From assembly GCF_004343775.1 (NCBI RefSeq), contig NZ_PTXL01000008.1, forward strand, positions 186,001 to 250,000: a stretch of DNA of 64,000 nucleotides, read 5' to 3'. Positions 8,509-17,584 of the stretch are shown here, one piece after another; position 1 is the stretch's first letter, and every line of letters starts with the position of its first letter. The notes beneath the pieces were generated by a model that did no database searches, was not told the origin of the DNA, and worked only from the letters and a program-made list of their open reading frames with translations. A program made the translations under genes and the position numbers. The stretch comes from Burkholderia sp. SRS-46 (lineage in GTDB: Bacteria; Pseudomonadota; Gammaproteobacteria; Burkholderiales; Burkholderiaceae).

Positions 8509-8608
8509 ACCGTGCCGGCTGCCGGATGTGGCGCGACCTTGTCATTGCGTCTGGAATGCGGCCTCCAGCCGCCCGCGCAACCGCCCTTCACGTTCGACGT
8601 CCAGATTC

Positions 8609-9424
8609 ATGCTGCCTACCGTTTTCATCGTCTCCGACGGCACCGGGATCACTGCCGAGACTTTCGCGCATTCGATCCTCTCCCAGTTCGACCAGAAATT
8701 CCGCCTCGTGCGCGTGCCGTTCGTCGACTCGCTCGACAAGGCGTACTCCACCGTCGAGAAGATCAACGAAGCCGCCGTGCACGACGGCCGCCGCTCGATC
8801 GTGTTCACGACGCTCGTCGACAGCGAGTCGAACGAGATCGTCAAGCGCTCGAACGCGCTCGTGCTCGACATGTTCCAGCGCTTCGTCGAGCCGCTCGAGC
8901 AGGAACTGCAGCTGAAGTCGAGCCACGCGATGGGCCGCGGCCACCAGAACGCGGACACCGAGGAATACAAGACGCGGATCGAGGCGATCAACTTCTCGCT
9001 CGCGCACGACGATGGCCAGTCGAACCGCAACCTGTCGGAAGCCGACGTGATCCTCGTCGGTGTGTCGCGCAGCGGCAAGACGCCGACCAGCCTCTACCTC
9101 GCGATGCAGTACGGCGTGAAGGCGGCGAACTATCCGCTGATTCCGGAAGATTTCGAGCGCGGCAAGCTGCCGTCGGCGCTGTCCACGCATCGCGACAAGC
9201 TGTTCGGGCTGTCGATCGATCCGCAGCGCCTGTCGGAGATCCGCAACGAGCGCCGCCCGGGCAGCAAGTACGCGGCGCCCGAGAACTGCCGCTACGAGAT
9301 CAACGAAGCCGAGGCGATGATGCGCCGCGAAAACATCAAGTGGCTGTCGTCGACGCACAAGTCGATCGAGGAGATCGCCACGACGATCCTGCAGGAAATC
9401 CGCCTCGACCGGCAGTCGTACTGA
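8609..9424 (+). CDS. ppsR: PEP synthase regulatory protein (bifunctional kinase/pyrophosphorylase)
   Basis: The 271-aa protein starts MLPTVFIVSDGTGITAETFA, the hallmark of the DUF299/PSRP family. A P-loop-like GVSRSGKTPTSLYLAMQYG lies around residues 150-168. PSRP phosphorylates a Thr of PEP synthase with ADP when it carries phosphohistidine, turning it off, and reverses this by phosphorolysis. The ATG at 8609 gives the conserved start and family length; upstream codons would add over 100 low-complexity residues. Divergent placement from ppsA is the usual arrangement. A terminator follows 37 bases after the stop. Confidence 0.95.
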   Translation: MLPTVFIVSDGTGITAETFAHSILSQFDQKFRLVRVPFVDSLDKAYSTVEKINEAAVHDGRRSIVFTTLVDSESNEIVKRSNALVLDMFQRFVEPLEQELQLKSSHAMGRGHQNADTEEYKTRIEAINFSLAHDDGQSNRNLSEADVILVGVSRSGKTPTSLYLAMQYGVKAANYPLIPEDFERGKLPSALSTHRDKLFGLSIDPQRLSEIRNERRPGSKYAAPENCRYEINEAEAMMRRENIKWLSSTHKSIEEIATTILQEIRLDRQSY

Positions 9425-9461
9425 GCGCACGCGGCCCCGCGGGGCCGCCGCCGGAAAAAAC

Positions 9462-9487
9462 AAAGGCCGCGTTCGACGCGGCCTTTT
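9462..9487. terminator. Bidirectional terminator between ppsR and the rRNA methyltransferase
   Basis: An 11-bp stem (AAAGGCCGCGT, loop TCG, ACGCGGCCTTT) is flanked by an A-run on the left and a T-run on the right, as expected for a terminator serving both convergent genes. Confidence 0.85.
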
Positions 9488-9527
9488 CACTTGTTCGGGT
9501 CCGGAAACGGGAACCGAAGCCGGCGCG

Positions 9528-10310
9528 TCACGCGCCCCGTCGCTGCCGGCACTGCTCGAACAGGCAGACGGCCGCCGCCGCCGCGACGTTGAGCGACTCC
9601 ATCCCGCCCGGCTGCGGAATCGTCACGCGATGGGTCGCCGCGTCGCGCCAGAACGCCGACACGCCGGCACCCTCGTTGCCGAACACCCAGACGACCGGCC
9701 GCGCGAGGTCGCAATCGTAGATCGCCTGCGCGCCGTGCGAATCGGTCAGCGCGACCGGCACGCCGATCCGTTCGGCGAGCGCGCCCGCTTCGACATCCTC
9801 ATGGATCGACAGCAGGAAATGCGCGCCCATGCCCGAGCGCAGCACCTTCGACGACCATGCGTACGCGGTGCCCGGCGCGCAGAACACGTGCTTCACGCCC
9901 GCCGCCGCCGCGCTGCGCAGGATCGAGCCGACGTTGCCGGCGTCCTGCACGCCGTCGAGCACGACCGAGGTGTCGGTCACGCGCGCGGGCAGCGCGTGCG
10001 ACGGCCGGTCGACGAGCAGCAGGAAACCGACGCCGTTGACCACGCTCGACAATTGTCCGAACAATGCATCGGGCAGCGTGGCGAGCCGGTGCGCGTCGAT
10101 GCGCGCGACGATCGCCTGCGCTTCCGCATGGCCGAGCGCGCCTTCGGTCGCGACGCACAGTTCGGGCGTGGCGCCCGTATCGAGATACGCGCTGGCGAGG
10201 TGGAAGCCTTCGAGCAGCGCCTGGCCGCTGCGGCGCTGATGCGGCGTCGAACCCGCGAGCGCTTTCAGGCGCTTGTACAGCGGGTTGTCGCGGGAAGTAA
10301 TGGCTTTCAT
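9528..10310 (-). CDS. TrmH/SpoU-family rRNA 2'-O-methyltransferase
   Basis: The 260-aa protein has an N-terminal substrate-binding domain beginning MKAITSRDNPLYKRLKALAG. A SPOUT knotted methyltransferase domain follows, with LDGVQDAGNVGSILRSAAAA, VWVFGNEGAGVS and IPQPGGMESLNVAAAAAV; the Asn, Glu and Ser-Leu-Asn residues of motifs 1-3 are all present. It methylates ribose in rRNA, probably 23S (RlmB-like), using AdoMet, but the exact site is not predictable. The start codon overlaps the rnhB stop by four bases (ATGA), showing translational coupling at the end of the large minus-strand cluster. Confidence 0.88.
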   Translation of the reverse strand: MKAITSRDNPLYKRLKALAGSTPHQRRSGQALLEGFHLASAYLDTGATPELCVATEGALGHAEAQAIVARIDAHRLATLPDALFGQLSSVVNGVGFLLLVDRPSHALPARVTDTSVVLDGVQDAGNVGSILRSAAAAGVKHVFCAPGTAYAWSSKVLRSGMGAHFLLSIHEDVEAGALAERIGVPVALTDSHGAQAIYDCDLARPVVWVFGNEGAGVSAFWRDAATHRVTIPQPGGMESLNVAAAAAVCLFEQCRQRRGA

Positions 10311-10951
10311 TGAATCAGGTGAAGCGTCGCGCGCACCGGCGCGAACGAGCGCCGATGCGCTTCGCACGGCCCGTGTTCGCGCAGCGCGGCGAGGTGTTTC
10401 GCGGTGCCGTAGCCCGCATGCACGTTGAAACCGTAGACCGGGAAGCGCTCGTGCAGGTCGACCAGCATCCGGTCGCGCGTGACCTTCGCGAGAATCGACG
10501 CGGCCGAGATGCTCGGCACCAGCGCGTCGCCACTGACGATCGCCTCCGCGCGCACCGACAGCGTCGGGCAGCGGTTGCCGTCGATCTGCGCGAGCGTCGG
10601 CGCGACGGCGAGCCCTTCGACCGCGCGCTTCATCGCGAGCATCGTCGCGTGCAGGATGTTCAGCGTGTCGATTTCCTCGACGCTCGCCGACGCGATGCAG
10701 TACGCGCGCGAACGCGCGACGATCAGCTCGTACAGCGCGTCGCGCTTCTTCGCGGAGAGCGCCTTCGAATCGTCGAGCCCGTCGATCGGCCGCGCGGGAT
10801 CGAGGATCACCGCGGCGGCCACGACCGGGCCCGCGAGCGGGCCGCGCCCGGCCTCGTCGACGCCACAGACGATCTCGTCGGGCCGGCTGAAGTCGAAGCC
10901 GCCCTGCGCGTCGGCCGGCGCGCGGCGACGCGAGGTGCGTGCCGCCGTCAT
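10307..10951 (-). CDS. rnhB: Ribonuclease HII
   Basis: The 214-aa enzyme cleaves the RNA strand of RNA-DNA hybrids and starts removal of single ribonucleotides from DNA. The catalytic Asp32-Glu33 pair sits in GVDEAGRGPLAGPVVAAAV, with further acidic residues in QIDGNRCP and ASILAKVTRDRML. The first 20 residues are a basic tail. Its ATG overlaps the lpxB stop by four bases, and its stop overlaps the methyltransferase start likewise. The lpxB-rnhB order is conserved in many Gram-negative bacteria. Confidence 0.95.
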   Translation of the reverse strand: MTAARTSRRRAPADAQGGFDFSRPDEIVCGVDEAGRGPLAGPVVAAAVILDPARPIDGLDDSKALSAKKRDALYELIVARSRAYCIASASVEEIDTLNILHATMLAMKRAVEGLAVAPTLAQIDGNRCPTLSVRAEAIVSGDALVPSISAASILAKVTRDRMLVDLHERFPVYGFNVHAGYGTAKHLAALREHGPCEAHRRSFAPVRATLHLIQ

Positions 10952-12117
10952 GCGCGCCCCTTGCGCTGCTCGAGCACGCGGACCACCGCCTCGGCGGCCT
11001 TCGCGGCCGTGTTCTGCCGCAGGGAATGATGCATTTCCGTAAAAATCTCGGTGAGCGTGCGGCGGTTCGCGTCGTCGCGCAGCTGCGTGAGCGTCGCATC
11101 GGCGAGCGCCTCGGGCGTCGCGAAATGCTGCAGCAGCTCCGGCACGACGAAGCGCCCGGCCAGGATGTTCGGCAGGCCGACGTACGGCAGGTAGCCCTGG
11201 CGGCGCATGATCTGGCCGGTCAGCCAGGGCACCTTGTACGAGATCACCATCGGCTTCTTCAGCAGCGCGGCTTCCAGCGTCACGGTGCCGCTTTTGACGA
11301 GGATCGCGTCGGCCGCCGTCATCGCGACCTGCGAGCGGCCTTCGGTGATCGTCAGCGCGAGTTGCGGATGCGCGTCGACGAGCGGCTGCAGCAGCTCGCG
11401 CAACGCGGGCGTCGCCGCCGGCATCACGAAGCGCACGCCGGGCTCGCGCAGCTGCATCAGCGCCATCGCCGCGAAGAAGGTCGGGCCGATCAGCGCGATT
11501 TCCGAGCGCCGGCTGCCGGGCAGCACGGCGATCACCGGGCCGTCGGCCGGCAACCCGAGCGCGATGCGCGCGCCGTGCGTATCGGGCTCGATCGGAATCT
11601 CGTCGGCGAGCGGATGGCCGACGTAGGTGGACGCCACGCCCGCCTTGTCGAGAATCGCCGGCTCGAACGGGAACAGGCACAGCATGTGGTCGACCGACTT
11701 GGCGATCTTCTTGATCCGGCCGCCACGCCAGGCCCAGATCGACGGGCACACGAAGTGGATCGACGGGATGCCCGCATCGCGGGCGGCCTGCTCGACGTTG
11801 AAGTTGAAGTCCGGCGCATCGACGCCGATGAACGCGTCGGGCCGCTCGGCGAGCAACTGGCGCTTCAGCTCACCGCGAATGCGCAGGATGTCCGGAATCT
11901 GGCCCAGCGCCTCGACGTAGCCGCGCACCGTCAGCTTGTCCATCTGCCAGTGCGAGTCGAAACCCTGCGCGATCATCCGCTGGCCGCCGATCCCGTAATA
12001 CTGGGCCGACGCCGGCAGCCGCTCGCGAAGCCCGCCGAGAAGCGACGCCGCGAGCAGGTCGCCCGACGGCTCGCCCGCCACCATCGCGAGCCGGAGCTGA
12101 TTGGTCGGGAGCGGCAT
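10948..12117 (-). CDS. lpxB: Lipid-A-disaccharide synthase
   Basis: The 389-aa glycosyltransferase (family GT19) joins lipid X to UDP-2,3-diacylglucosamine to form the lipid A disaccharide at the inner membrane. It starts MPLPTNQLRLAMVAGEPSGD, and AGEPSGDLLAASL is the family signature. Further conserved blocks are GVDAPDFNFNVE, VCPSIWAWRGGRI, FPFEPAILDKAGV and VLPGSRRSEIALI. It lies three bases after lpxA, as in the usual lpxD-fabZ-lpxA-lpxB cluster, all of which is present here in that order. Confidence 0.97.
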   Translation of the reverse strand: MPLPTNQLRLAMVAGEPSGDLLAASLLGGLRERLPASAQYYGIGGQRMIAQGFDSHWQMDKLTVRGYVEALGQIPDILRIRGELKRQLLAERPDAFIGVDAPDFNFNVEQAARDAGIPSIHFVCPSIWAWRGGRIKKIAKSVDHMLCLFPFEPAILDKAGVASTYVGHPLADEIPIEPDTHGARIALGLPADGPVIAVLPGSRRSEIALIGPTFFAAMALMQLREPGVRFVMPAATPALRELLQPLVDAHPQLALTITEGRSQVAMTAADAILVKSGTVTLEAALLKKPMVISYKVPWLTGQIMRRQGYLPYVGLPNILAGRFVVPELLQHFATPEALADATLTQLRDDANRRTLTEIFTEMHHSLRQNTAAKAAEAVVRVLEQRKGRA

Positions 12118-12120
12118 CGC

Positions 12121-12909
12121 TTAGCGGATGATGCCGCGCTGGGACGCGTCGATGAACGTGACGAGCGCCTTGACCGGCGCATCGCCGTCGCCGCCCGCTT
12201 CGGCCAGCTCGCGCAGTTGCACCTTCGCTTCCTCGAGCGACAGGCCGTTCTTGTACAGCAGACGATACGCGCTGCGCAGCGCCGAGATCGCATCGGCCGA
12301 GAAGCCGCGGCGGCGCAGCCCTTCGACGTTGATGCCGTGCGGCTCCGCCTTGTTGCCGGCCGCGATCACGAACGGCGGCACGTCCTGCACGAGCGCCGAC
12401 GCGCCGCCAAGCATCGAGTGCGCGCCGATGCGCACGAACTGGTGCACGCCGGACATGCCGCCGATGATCGCCCAGTCGCCGATCTCGACGTGCCCGGCCA
12501 TCTGCGCGTTGCTCGACAGGATCACGTGGTTGCCGACGCGGCAATCGTGACCGATGTGCACGTACGCCATGATCCAGTTGTCGTCGCCGAGCGTCGTGAC
12601 GCCGGCATCCTGCACCGTGCCGGTGTGGATCGTCGTGAATTCGCGGATCGTGTTGCGGTTGCCGATCACGAGCCGGGTCGGCTCGTCCTTGTACTTCATG
12701 TCCTGCGGCCGGCCACCGACCGACGCGTAATGGCCGATGCGGTTGTCCTCGCCAATCGTCGTGTGACCTTCGATCACGCTGTGCGAACCGACCGTGGTGC
12801 GCGCGCCGATCGTGACGTGCGGGCCGACGATCGCGTACGGGCCGATCTCGACCGATTCGTCGATCTGCGCGCCCGGCTCGACGATCGCGGTGGGATGAAT
12901 CCTGGTCAT
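12121..12909 (-). CDS. lpxA: UDP-N-acetylglucosamine acyltransferase
   Basis: The 262-aa protein begins MTRIHPTAIVEPGAQIDESV and has a left-handed beta-helix made of hexapeptide repeats (IGPYAIVGPHVTIGARTTVG). HQFVRIGAHSMLGGASALVQ and a helical C-terminal domain follow. It transfers a 3-hydroxyacyl chain from ACP to the 3-OH of UDP-GlcNAc, the first lipid A step; the catalytic His is probably in the GHDCRVGNHV block. Length matches E. coli LpxA (262 aa). Confidence 0.97.
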   Translation of the reverse strand: MTRIHPTAIVEPGAQIDESVEIGPYAIVGPHVTIGARTTVGSHSVIEGHTTIGEDNRIGHYASVGGRPQDMKYKDEPTRLVIGNRNTIREFTTIHTGTVQDAGVTTLGDDNWIMAYVHIGHDCRVGNHVILSSNAQMAGHVEIGDWAIIGGMSGVHQFVRIGAHSMLGGASALVQDVPPFVIAAGNKAEPHGINVEGLRRRGFSADAISALRSAYRLLYKNGLSLEEAKVQLRELAEAGGDGDAPVKALVTFIDASQRGIIR

Positions 12910-12966
12910 GCGCCGTTGCCTCTCAATGTGATGTGTCGCGTTGCGTTGCCCTGCGTGCCGCGTCGC

Positions 12967-13434
12967 TCAGGGCGCCGCGTCGGTCGTCTTGACCGTGCAC
13001 ATCAGCTCGGCTTCCGCCGCGACCTTGCCGTCCACTTCCGCCACCGCCTTGAACTTCCAGATGCCGCGGATATAGCGTTCGAACGTCACGTTCAGGATCA
13101 GCTGGTCGCCCGGCTCGACGACGCGCTTGAAGCGTGCACCGTCGATGCCGACGAAGTAGTACAGCGTGTTTTCCGGATCCTTCGGCTGCTCCTCGGCGAA
13201 GGTCAGGAGCGCGGCGGCCTGCGCGAGCGCCTCGAGAATCAGCACGCCCGGCATCACCGGCCGCTTCGGGAAATGTCCCTGGAAGAACGGCTCGTTGATC
13301 GACACGTTCTTCAGCGCCTTGATGCCCTTGTGCGGTTCGAGTTCGAGCACGCGGTCGACGAGCAGAATCGGATAGCGATGCGGCAGCAGCGTGAGGATCT
13401 TGTGGATGTCGAGATTGATTTTTTCAGTGCTCAT
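12967..13434 (-). CDS. fabZ: (3R)-hydroxyacyl-ACP dehydratase FabZ
   Basis: The 155-aa hot-dog enzyme dehydrates 3-hydroxyacyl-ACP in type II fatty acid synthesis. The catalytic His is in LLPHRYPILLVDRVLEL and the catalytic Glu in PVMPGVLILEALAQA. The start at 13434 (MSTEKINLDIHKIL) gives the usual length; an upstream start would add 30 unconserved residues. FabZ competes with LpxA and LpxD for 3-hydroxyacyl-ACP, so its place between their genes ties phospholipid and lipid A synthesis together. Confidence 0.97.
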   Translation of the reverse strand: MSTEKINLDIHKILTLLPHRYPILLVDRVLELEPHKGIKALKNVSINEPFFQGHFPKRPVMPGVLILEALAQAAALLTFAEEQPKDPENTLYYFVGIDGARFKRVVEPGDQLILNVTFERYIRGIWKFKAVAEVDGKVAAEAELMCTVKTTDAAP

Positions 13435-13553
13435 GATGGTTCGTCTCACGCAAAGGCTGCGCGGTGGTGAAGCAGATGCTGATGCGGGCCGTCGCCCGGC
13501 CCTGTCGGTTGAACCGGGCGGCACGCGCTGTCCCTGCCCGATTCACGATGCGG

Positions 13554-14636
13554 TTACGCTTGAGCGCCGCCGCCCTGGGCGGCCAGAGCGGTCTCGAGCG
13601 CCTTGATGCGGTCGCGCAGCTTGTCGAGATTGCGCACGAGCGCCGCGCTCTTGTTCCAGTCGCCATGCTCGACGGCCGGGAACGCGCTCGTGTAGATGCC
13701 GGCCTTCGGCAGCGACTTCGACACGCCGGACTTCGCGGTGACGATCACGTAGTCGCCGAGCGTCACGTGCCCGGCGACGCCGACCGCGCCGCCGATCATG
13801 CAGTGGCGGCCGATCGTCGTGCTGCCGGCGATCCCGGCGCAGCCGGCGATCACCGTGTACGCGCCGATCCGGCAGTTGTGGCCGATCTGGACCTGGTTGT
13901 CGATCTTCACGCATTCCTCGATGACGGTGTCCGCCATCGCGCCGCGATCGATCGTCGTGTTCGCGCCGATTTCGACGTCCGGCCCGATCGACACGCCGCC
14001 GACCTGCGGAATCTTGACCCAGCTGCCGGTGCGCGCGTCGCCGTCGCCGACGAAATCCGGCGCGAAGCCGAAGCCGTCGGAGCCGATCACGGCACCCGCG
14101 TGGACGATCGCGCGCGGGCCGATCCGGCAACCGTGGTAGACCGACACGTTCGGATACAGGTGCGAGCCTGCGCCGATCCGCGTGCCGCGGCCGACGAACA
14201 CGTTCGCGTCGAGCTGCACGCCGTCCTCGATCACCGCGCCCGCCTCGATCACCACGTGCGGGCCGATCACCGCGCTCGCGGCGACCTGTGCGGCCGGATC
14301 GATCGTCGCGCTCGGATGCACGCCCGCGGCGCGCGGCGGCGCGGCGAGATCGATGAACATCTGCGCGACGCGCGCGAAGTACGCGTACGGATTCGGCGTC
14401 ACGATGAAGCTGCGACCGCTAGCGGCTGCGCCCAGCTTCTCCAGATCCTTCGGCGCAATCAGCACCGCGCCTGCCCGGGTCGTCTCGACCTGCGACAGGT
14501 ACTTGGGATTCGCAAGGAACGCGAGTTGCTGGGGGCCGGCCTGATCGAGCGGCGCGAGGCCGGCGACCTGACACTGGCGGTCGCCGGCGATCTCGCCGCC
14601 GAACTGCTTTACGAGTGCCTCAAGCGTCAATGCCAT
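13554..14636 (-). CDS. lpxD: UDP-3-O-(3-hydroxyacyl)glucosamine N-acyltransferase
   Basis: The 360-aa protein has an N-terminal uridine-binding domain (MALTLEALVKQFGGEIAGD, LAFLANPKYLSQVETT). A long hexapeptide-repeat beta-helix follows (VGRGTRIGAGSHLYPNVSVY, IGANTTIDRGAMADTVIEE), then a C-terminal helix (LVRNLDKLRDRIKALETAL). It adds the second acyl chain in lipid A synthesis. The active-site block HNCRIGAYTVIAGCAGIAGS is present. It starts 17 bases after the skp gene. Confidence 0.97.
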   Translation of the reverse strand: MALTLEALVKQFGGEIAGDRQCQVAGLAPLDQAGPQQLAFLANPKYLSQVETTRAGAVLIAPKDLEKLGAAASGRSFIVTPNPYAYFARVAQMFIDLAAPPRAAGVHPSATIDPAAQVAASAVIGPHVVIEAGAVIEDGVQLDANVFVGRGTRIGAGSHLYPNVSVYHGCRIGPRAIVHAGAVIGSDGFGFAPDFVGDGDARTGSWVKIPQVGGVSIGPDVEIGANTTIDRGAMADTVIEECVKIDNQVQIGHNCRIGAYTVIAGCAGIAGSTTIGRHCMIGGAVGVAGHVTLGDYVIVTAKSGVSKSLPKAGIYTSAFPAVEHGDWNKSAALVRNLDKLRDRIKALETALAAQGGGAQA

Positions 14637-14652
14637 TCGTCGTCCGCTCCGT

Positions 14653-15177
14653 TCAGTTCGCCGAGCCGGACAGCGCCTTGAGCACCTTGTCGGTGATGTC
14701 GATGCGCGGGCTGACGTACACGGCTTCCTGCACGATCAGGTCGTAGTTCTGCTGCTCGGCGATCTGCTTGATGACCCGGTTCGCGCGCTCGAGCACCGCC
14801 GCGAGCTCCTCGTTGCGGCGCTGGTTGAGATCCTCGCGGAACTCGCGCTGCTTGCGCTGGAAATCGGTGTCGAGCTGGGCGAGATCCCGCTGCTTCTGCG
14901 CGCGATCGGCCGCCGACAGCGACGTGCCGTTCTTGTCGAGCGAATCGGACATCGACTTCAGGCGCGCCGCCAGATCCTGCAGATCCTTGTCGCGCTTCGC
15001 GAACTCGGCTTCGAGCTTCGTCTGCGCCGCCTTCGCGGGCGCGGACTCGCGCAGGATCCGATCCGAATTGACCGCCGCGATGCGGGCGACGTCCTGTGCA
15101 TGCGCCGTCGCCGCGCCCAAGGCCAGCGCAACGGTCAGCGCACACATCACTCGTTTCGAAAACTTACCGGTTAGCAA
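14653..15177 (-). CDS. skp: OmpH/Skp periplasmic outer-membrane-protein chaperone
   Basis: The 174-aa precursor has a signal peptide (VMCALTVALALGAATAHAQ, cut after AHA near residue 27). A long charged coiled coil rich in Lys/Asp/Gln follows (KLEAEFAKRDKDLQDLAARL), the tentacle of the Skp trimer. Skp holds unfolded beta-barrel proteins on their way to BamA, the next gene upstream. The TTG at 15177 was chosen because GAGAGGG lies five bases before it; an ATG ten codons later would also leave an acceptable signal peptide. Confidence 0.93.
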   Translation of the reverse strand: MLTGKFSKRVMCALTVALALGAATAHAQDVARIAAVNSDRILRESAPAKAAQTKLEAEFAKRDKDLQDLAARLKSMSDSLDKNGTSLSAADRAQKQRDLAQLDTDFQRKQREFREDLNQRRNEELAAVLERANRVIKQIAEQQNYDLIVQEAVYVSPRIDITDKVLKALSGSAN

Positions 15178-15213
15178 AATTACCCTCTCGTTGCTGTTGT
15201 CATGAGCGTTCGA

Positions 15214-17523
15214 TCAGAACGCCGTCCCGATCTGGAACTGGAATTTCTGGTACTTGTCGCCTTCGTTCTTCTGGATCGGGAAGCCAAGGCTCAGCTTGAG
15301 CGGCCCGATCGGCGAGATCCACGCGAGGCCGACGCCGTAGCCGTAGCGCAGGCCGTTCGCGCCCGTGCTGTTGCCACCTGGCGCGTTGCCCCAGACGTTG
15401 CCGCCGTCGACGAACGTGAACACGCGCAGCGTGCGGTCATAGCCGGTGCCCGGCAGCGGGAACGTCAGCTCGATGTTGCCGACGACCATCTTCGAGCCGC
15501 CGATCGGGTCGTTCGTCTTCGAGTCGCGCGGGCCCAGCGAGCTCGGCTCGTAGCCACGCACGGAGCCGATACCGCCCGCGTAGTAGTTCTTGAAGATCGG
15601 GTACGGGTTACCGATGCCGTTGCCGTAGCCGCCCTGGATGTTCATGCCCAGGATGAAGCCGCGCGAGAACGAATAGTAGTACTGCGCCTGCAGGTCGGCC
15701 TTGTAGTACTGGATCTTGCCGACCGGCACGCCGTACTCGAGGTTCGCCTGCGTGAAGTAGCCACGGCTCGGGATCAGCGCACTGTCACGCGCGTCGCGCG
15801 ACCACGCGACCGTCAGCGGCACCGTGTTCGACACGCGGCCGAACTCGCTCACGTAGGACTGGTAGCTCTGCGGCGTGTTCGAATCGACGTCGAGGCGGTT
15901 CTGCTCGAAGCCCGCGCCGAAGTAGACGGTATCGACTTCCGAGAACGGGATGCCGAACTTCAGGTTGCCGCCCGCGCTGACGATCTTGAAGCTCGAGTTC
16001 GTCGAGTAATAGAGCGGCTGGTACGTACGGTAGTAGACGTCGGTGATCCGCTTGATGCCGTCGACCGTGAAGTACGGGTCGACCTGCGTGATCGTCAGCG
16101 TCCGGTAGCTCTTCGCGGTGTTGACGTTCACCGCGAGACTCGTGCCCGAGCCGAACACGTTGTCCTGCGACACGCCGGCCGACAGCACGACCTTGTCGGT
16201 CGACGAGAAGCCCGCGCCCAGCGTGATCGCGCCGGTCGGCTTTTCCGCGACCTTCACGTTCACGTCGACTTGGTCGTTCGTGCCTTCGACCGGCACCGTC
16301 GACACGTCGACGTCGGTGAAGTAGCCGAGGCGGTTCACGCGATCCTTCGACAGCGCGAGGCGGCCCGAATCGAACCACGAGCTTTCGAGCTGGCGCATTT
16401 CGCGGCGCACGACCTCGTCGCGCGTGCGCGTGTTGCCGACGATGTTGATGCGGCGCACGTACACGCGGCGGCTCGGATCGACGACCAGCGTCAGGTTCAC
16501 CTTGTGGTTCGCCTGGTCGATGTCCGGCTGCGCGTTGACGGTTGCGAACGCATAGCCGTATTCGCCGAGCTTGTCGACGATCGCCTTGGTCGTCTGCTGC
16601 AGCTTCTCGGCCGAGAAGCGGTCGCCCGCCTTGATCTTGATGAGCTTGTTCAGCTCGGCCTCGCGGTCGAGCAGGTTGCCCGAGAGCTTGATGCCGGACA
16701 CCGTGTACGGTTCGCCTTCATGCAGCGTGACCGTCATGTACATGTCTTTCTTGTCCGGCGAGATCGACACCTGGGTCGACTCGATGTTGAACTCGAGGTA
16801 ACCGCGGTTCAGGTAGTACGAGCGCACCGCCTCGAGGTCGCCCGTGAGCTTTTCCTTCGAGTACAGGTCGTTCTTCGTGTACCAGGAGAACCAGTTCGGC
16901 GTCGACAGCTGCATCTCGTCGCGCAGCGTGCTCGTCTTGAACGCCTTGTTGCCGATGAAGTTGATCTGGCGGATCTTCGCGCTCGGCCCTTCGGCCACCG
17001 CGAACAGGATCGACACGCGGTTCGCGTCGACCGGCGTGACCGTGGTCTTCACCTCGGCCGCGTAGAAGCCGCGCGTCAGGTACTGGCGCTTCAGTTCCTG
17101 CTCGGCCTTGTCGACCAGCGCCCTGTCGTAGTAGCGGCCGTCCGCGAGGCCGACCGCGCGCAGCGCCTTGGTCAGGTTGTCCTTGTCGAATTCCTTCGTG
17201 CCGGTGAAGTCGATCGACGCGATGGCCGGACGCTCCTGCACCTGCACGATCACGACGCTGCCCTGGGTGGCGATGCGCACGTCGTTGAAAAAGCCCGTCG
17301 CGTACAGCGCGCGGATTGCTTCGGATGCCTTGTCGTCGGTGAAGGTGTCGCCCTGCTTGATCGGCAGGTAGGCAAACACGGAGCCCGGTTCGACGCGCTG
17401 CAAGCCCTCGATCTTGATGTCTTGCACCACGAACGGCGCGGCCGCATGCGCCGCGAGTCCGTGCGCGGCGAGCGCCGCCGCTGCAACTGTCTTAGGTACA
17501 AAGCGATGAGGTTTGAACAACAT
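15214..17523 (-). CDS. bamA: Outer membrane protein assembly factor BamA
   Basis: The 769-aa precursor starts MLFKPHRFVPKTVAAAALAA, with a signal peptide ending around AHGLAAHA-A. Five POTRA domains follow (residues about 25-425; VVQDIKIEGLQRVEPGSVF opens the first), then a 16-strand Omp85 barrel with the VRGYEPSSLGPRD (VRGF/Y-type) loop 6 motif. The C-terminus FQFQIGTAF ends in aromatic Phe, the outer-membrane insertion signal. It is the core of the BAM complex. Neighbours rseP and skp match the classical rseP-bamA-skp-lpxD order. Confidence 0.97.
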   Translation of the reverse strand: MLFKPHRFVPKTVAAAALAAHGLAAHAAAPFVVQDIKIEGLQRVEPGSVFAYLPIKQGDTFTDDKASEAIRALYATGFFNDVRIATQGSVVIVQVQERPAIASIDFTGTKEFDKDNLTKALRAVGLADGRYYDRALVDKAEQELKRQYLTRGFYAAEVKTTVTPVDANRVSILFAVAEGPSAKIRQINFIGNKAFKTSTLRDEMQLSTPNWFSWYTKNDLYSKEKLTGDLEAVRSYYLNRGYLEFNIESTQVSISPDKKDMYMTVTLHEGEPYTVSGIKLSGNLLDREAELNKLIKIKAGDRFSAEKLQQTTKAIVDKLGEYGYAFATVNAQPDIDQANHKVNLTLVVDPSRRVYVRRINIVGNTRTRDEVVRREMRQLESSWFDSGRLALSKDRVNRLGYFTDVDVSTVPVEGTNDQVDVNVKVAEKPTGAITLGAGFSSTDKVVLSAGVSQDNVFGSGTSLAVNVNTAKSYRTLTITQVDPYFTVDGIKRITDVYYRTYQPLYYSTNSSFKIVSAGGNLKFGIPFSEVDTVYFGAGFEQNRLDVDSNTPQSYQSYVSEFGRVSNTVPLTVAWSRDARDSALIPSRGYFTQANLEYGVPVGKIQYYKADLQAQYYYSFSRGFILGMNIQGGYGNGIGNPYPIFKNYYAGGIGSVRGYEPSSLGPRDSKTNDPIGGSKMVVGNIELTFPLPGTGYDRTLRVFTFVDGGNVWGNAPGGNSTGANGLRYGYGVGLAWISPIGPLKLSLGFPIQKNEGDKYQKFQFQIGTAF

Positions 17524-17584
17524 GCATCCCCAGTATTTAGCTGCATCAAATCAGGCGGCTGCCCGGCGGGCGCCACCTGACGCT

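Larger units (their letters stand above)
8234..8608. promoter_or_regulatory. ppsA/ppsR divergent control region (375 bases, no gene)
   Basis: No credible gene is present. The region is AT-richer than its surroundings. It carries two inverted copies of a TTATCYAACAGGTTGC element (8319-8339 and 8479-8499) around a long interrupted hairpin (8371-8432). The arrangement is nearly symmetrical about position 8405 and faces both start codons. The role, operator or attenuator, is inferred only from position and symmetry. Confidence 0.6.

Noticed and set aside
15202..17580. A 792-codon frame opposite bamA
   Set aside because: Codon-bias shadow; no ribosome site or recognisable motif.
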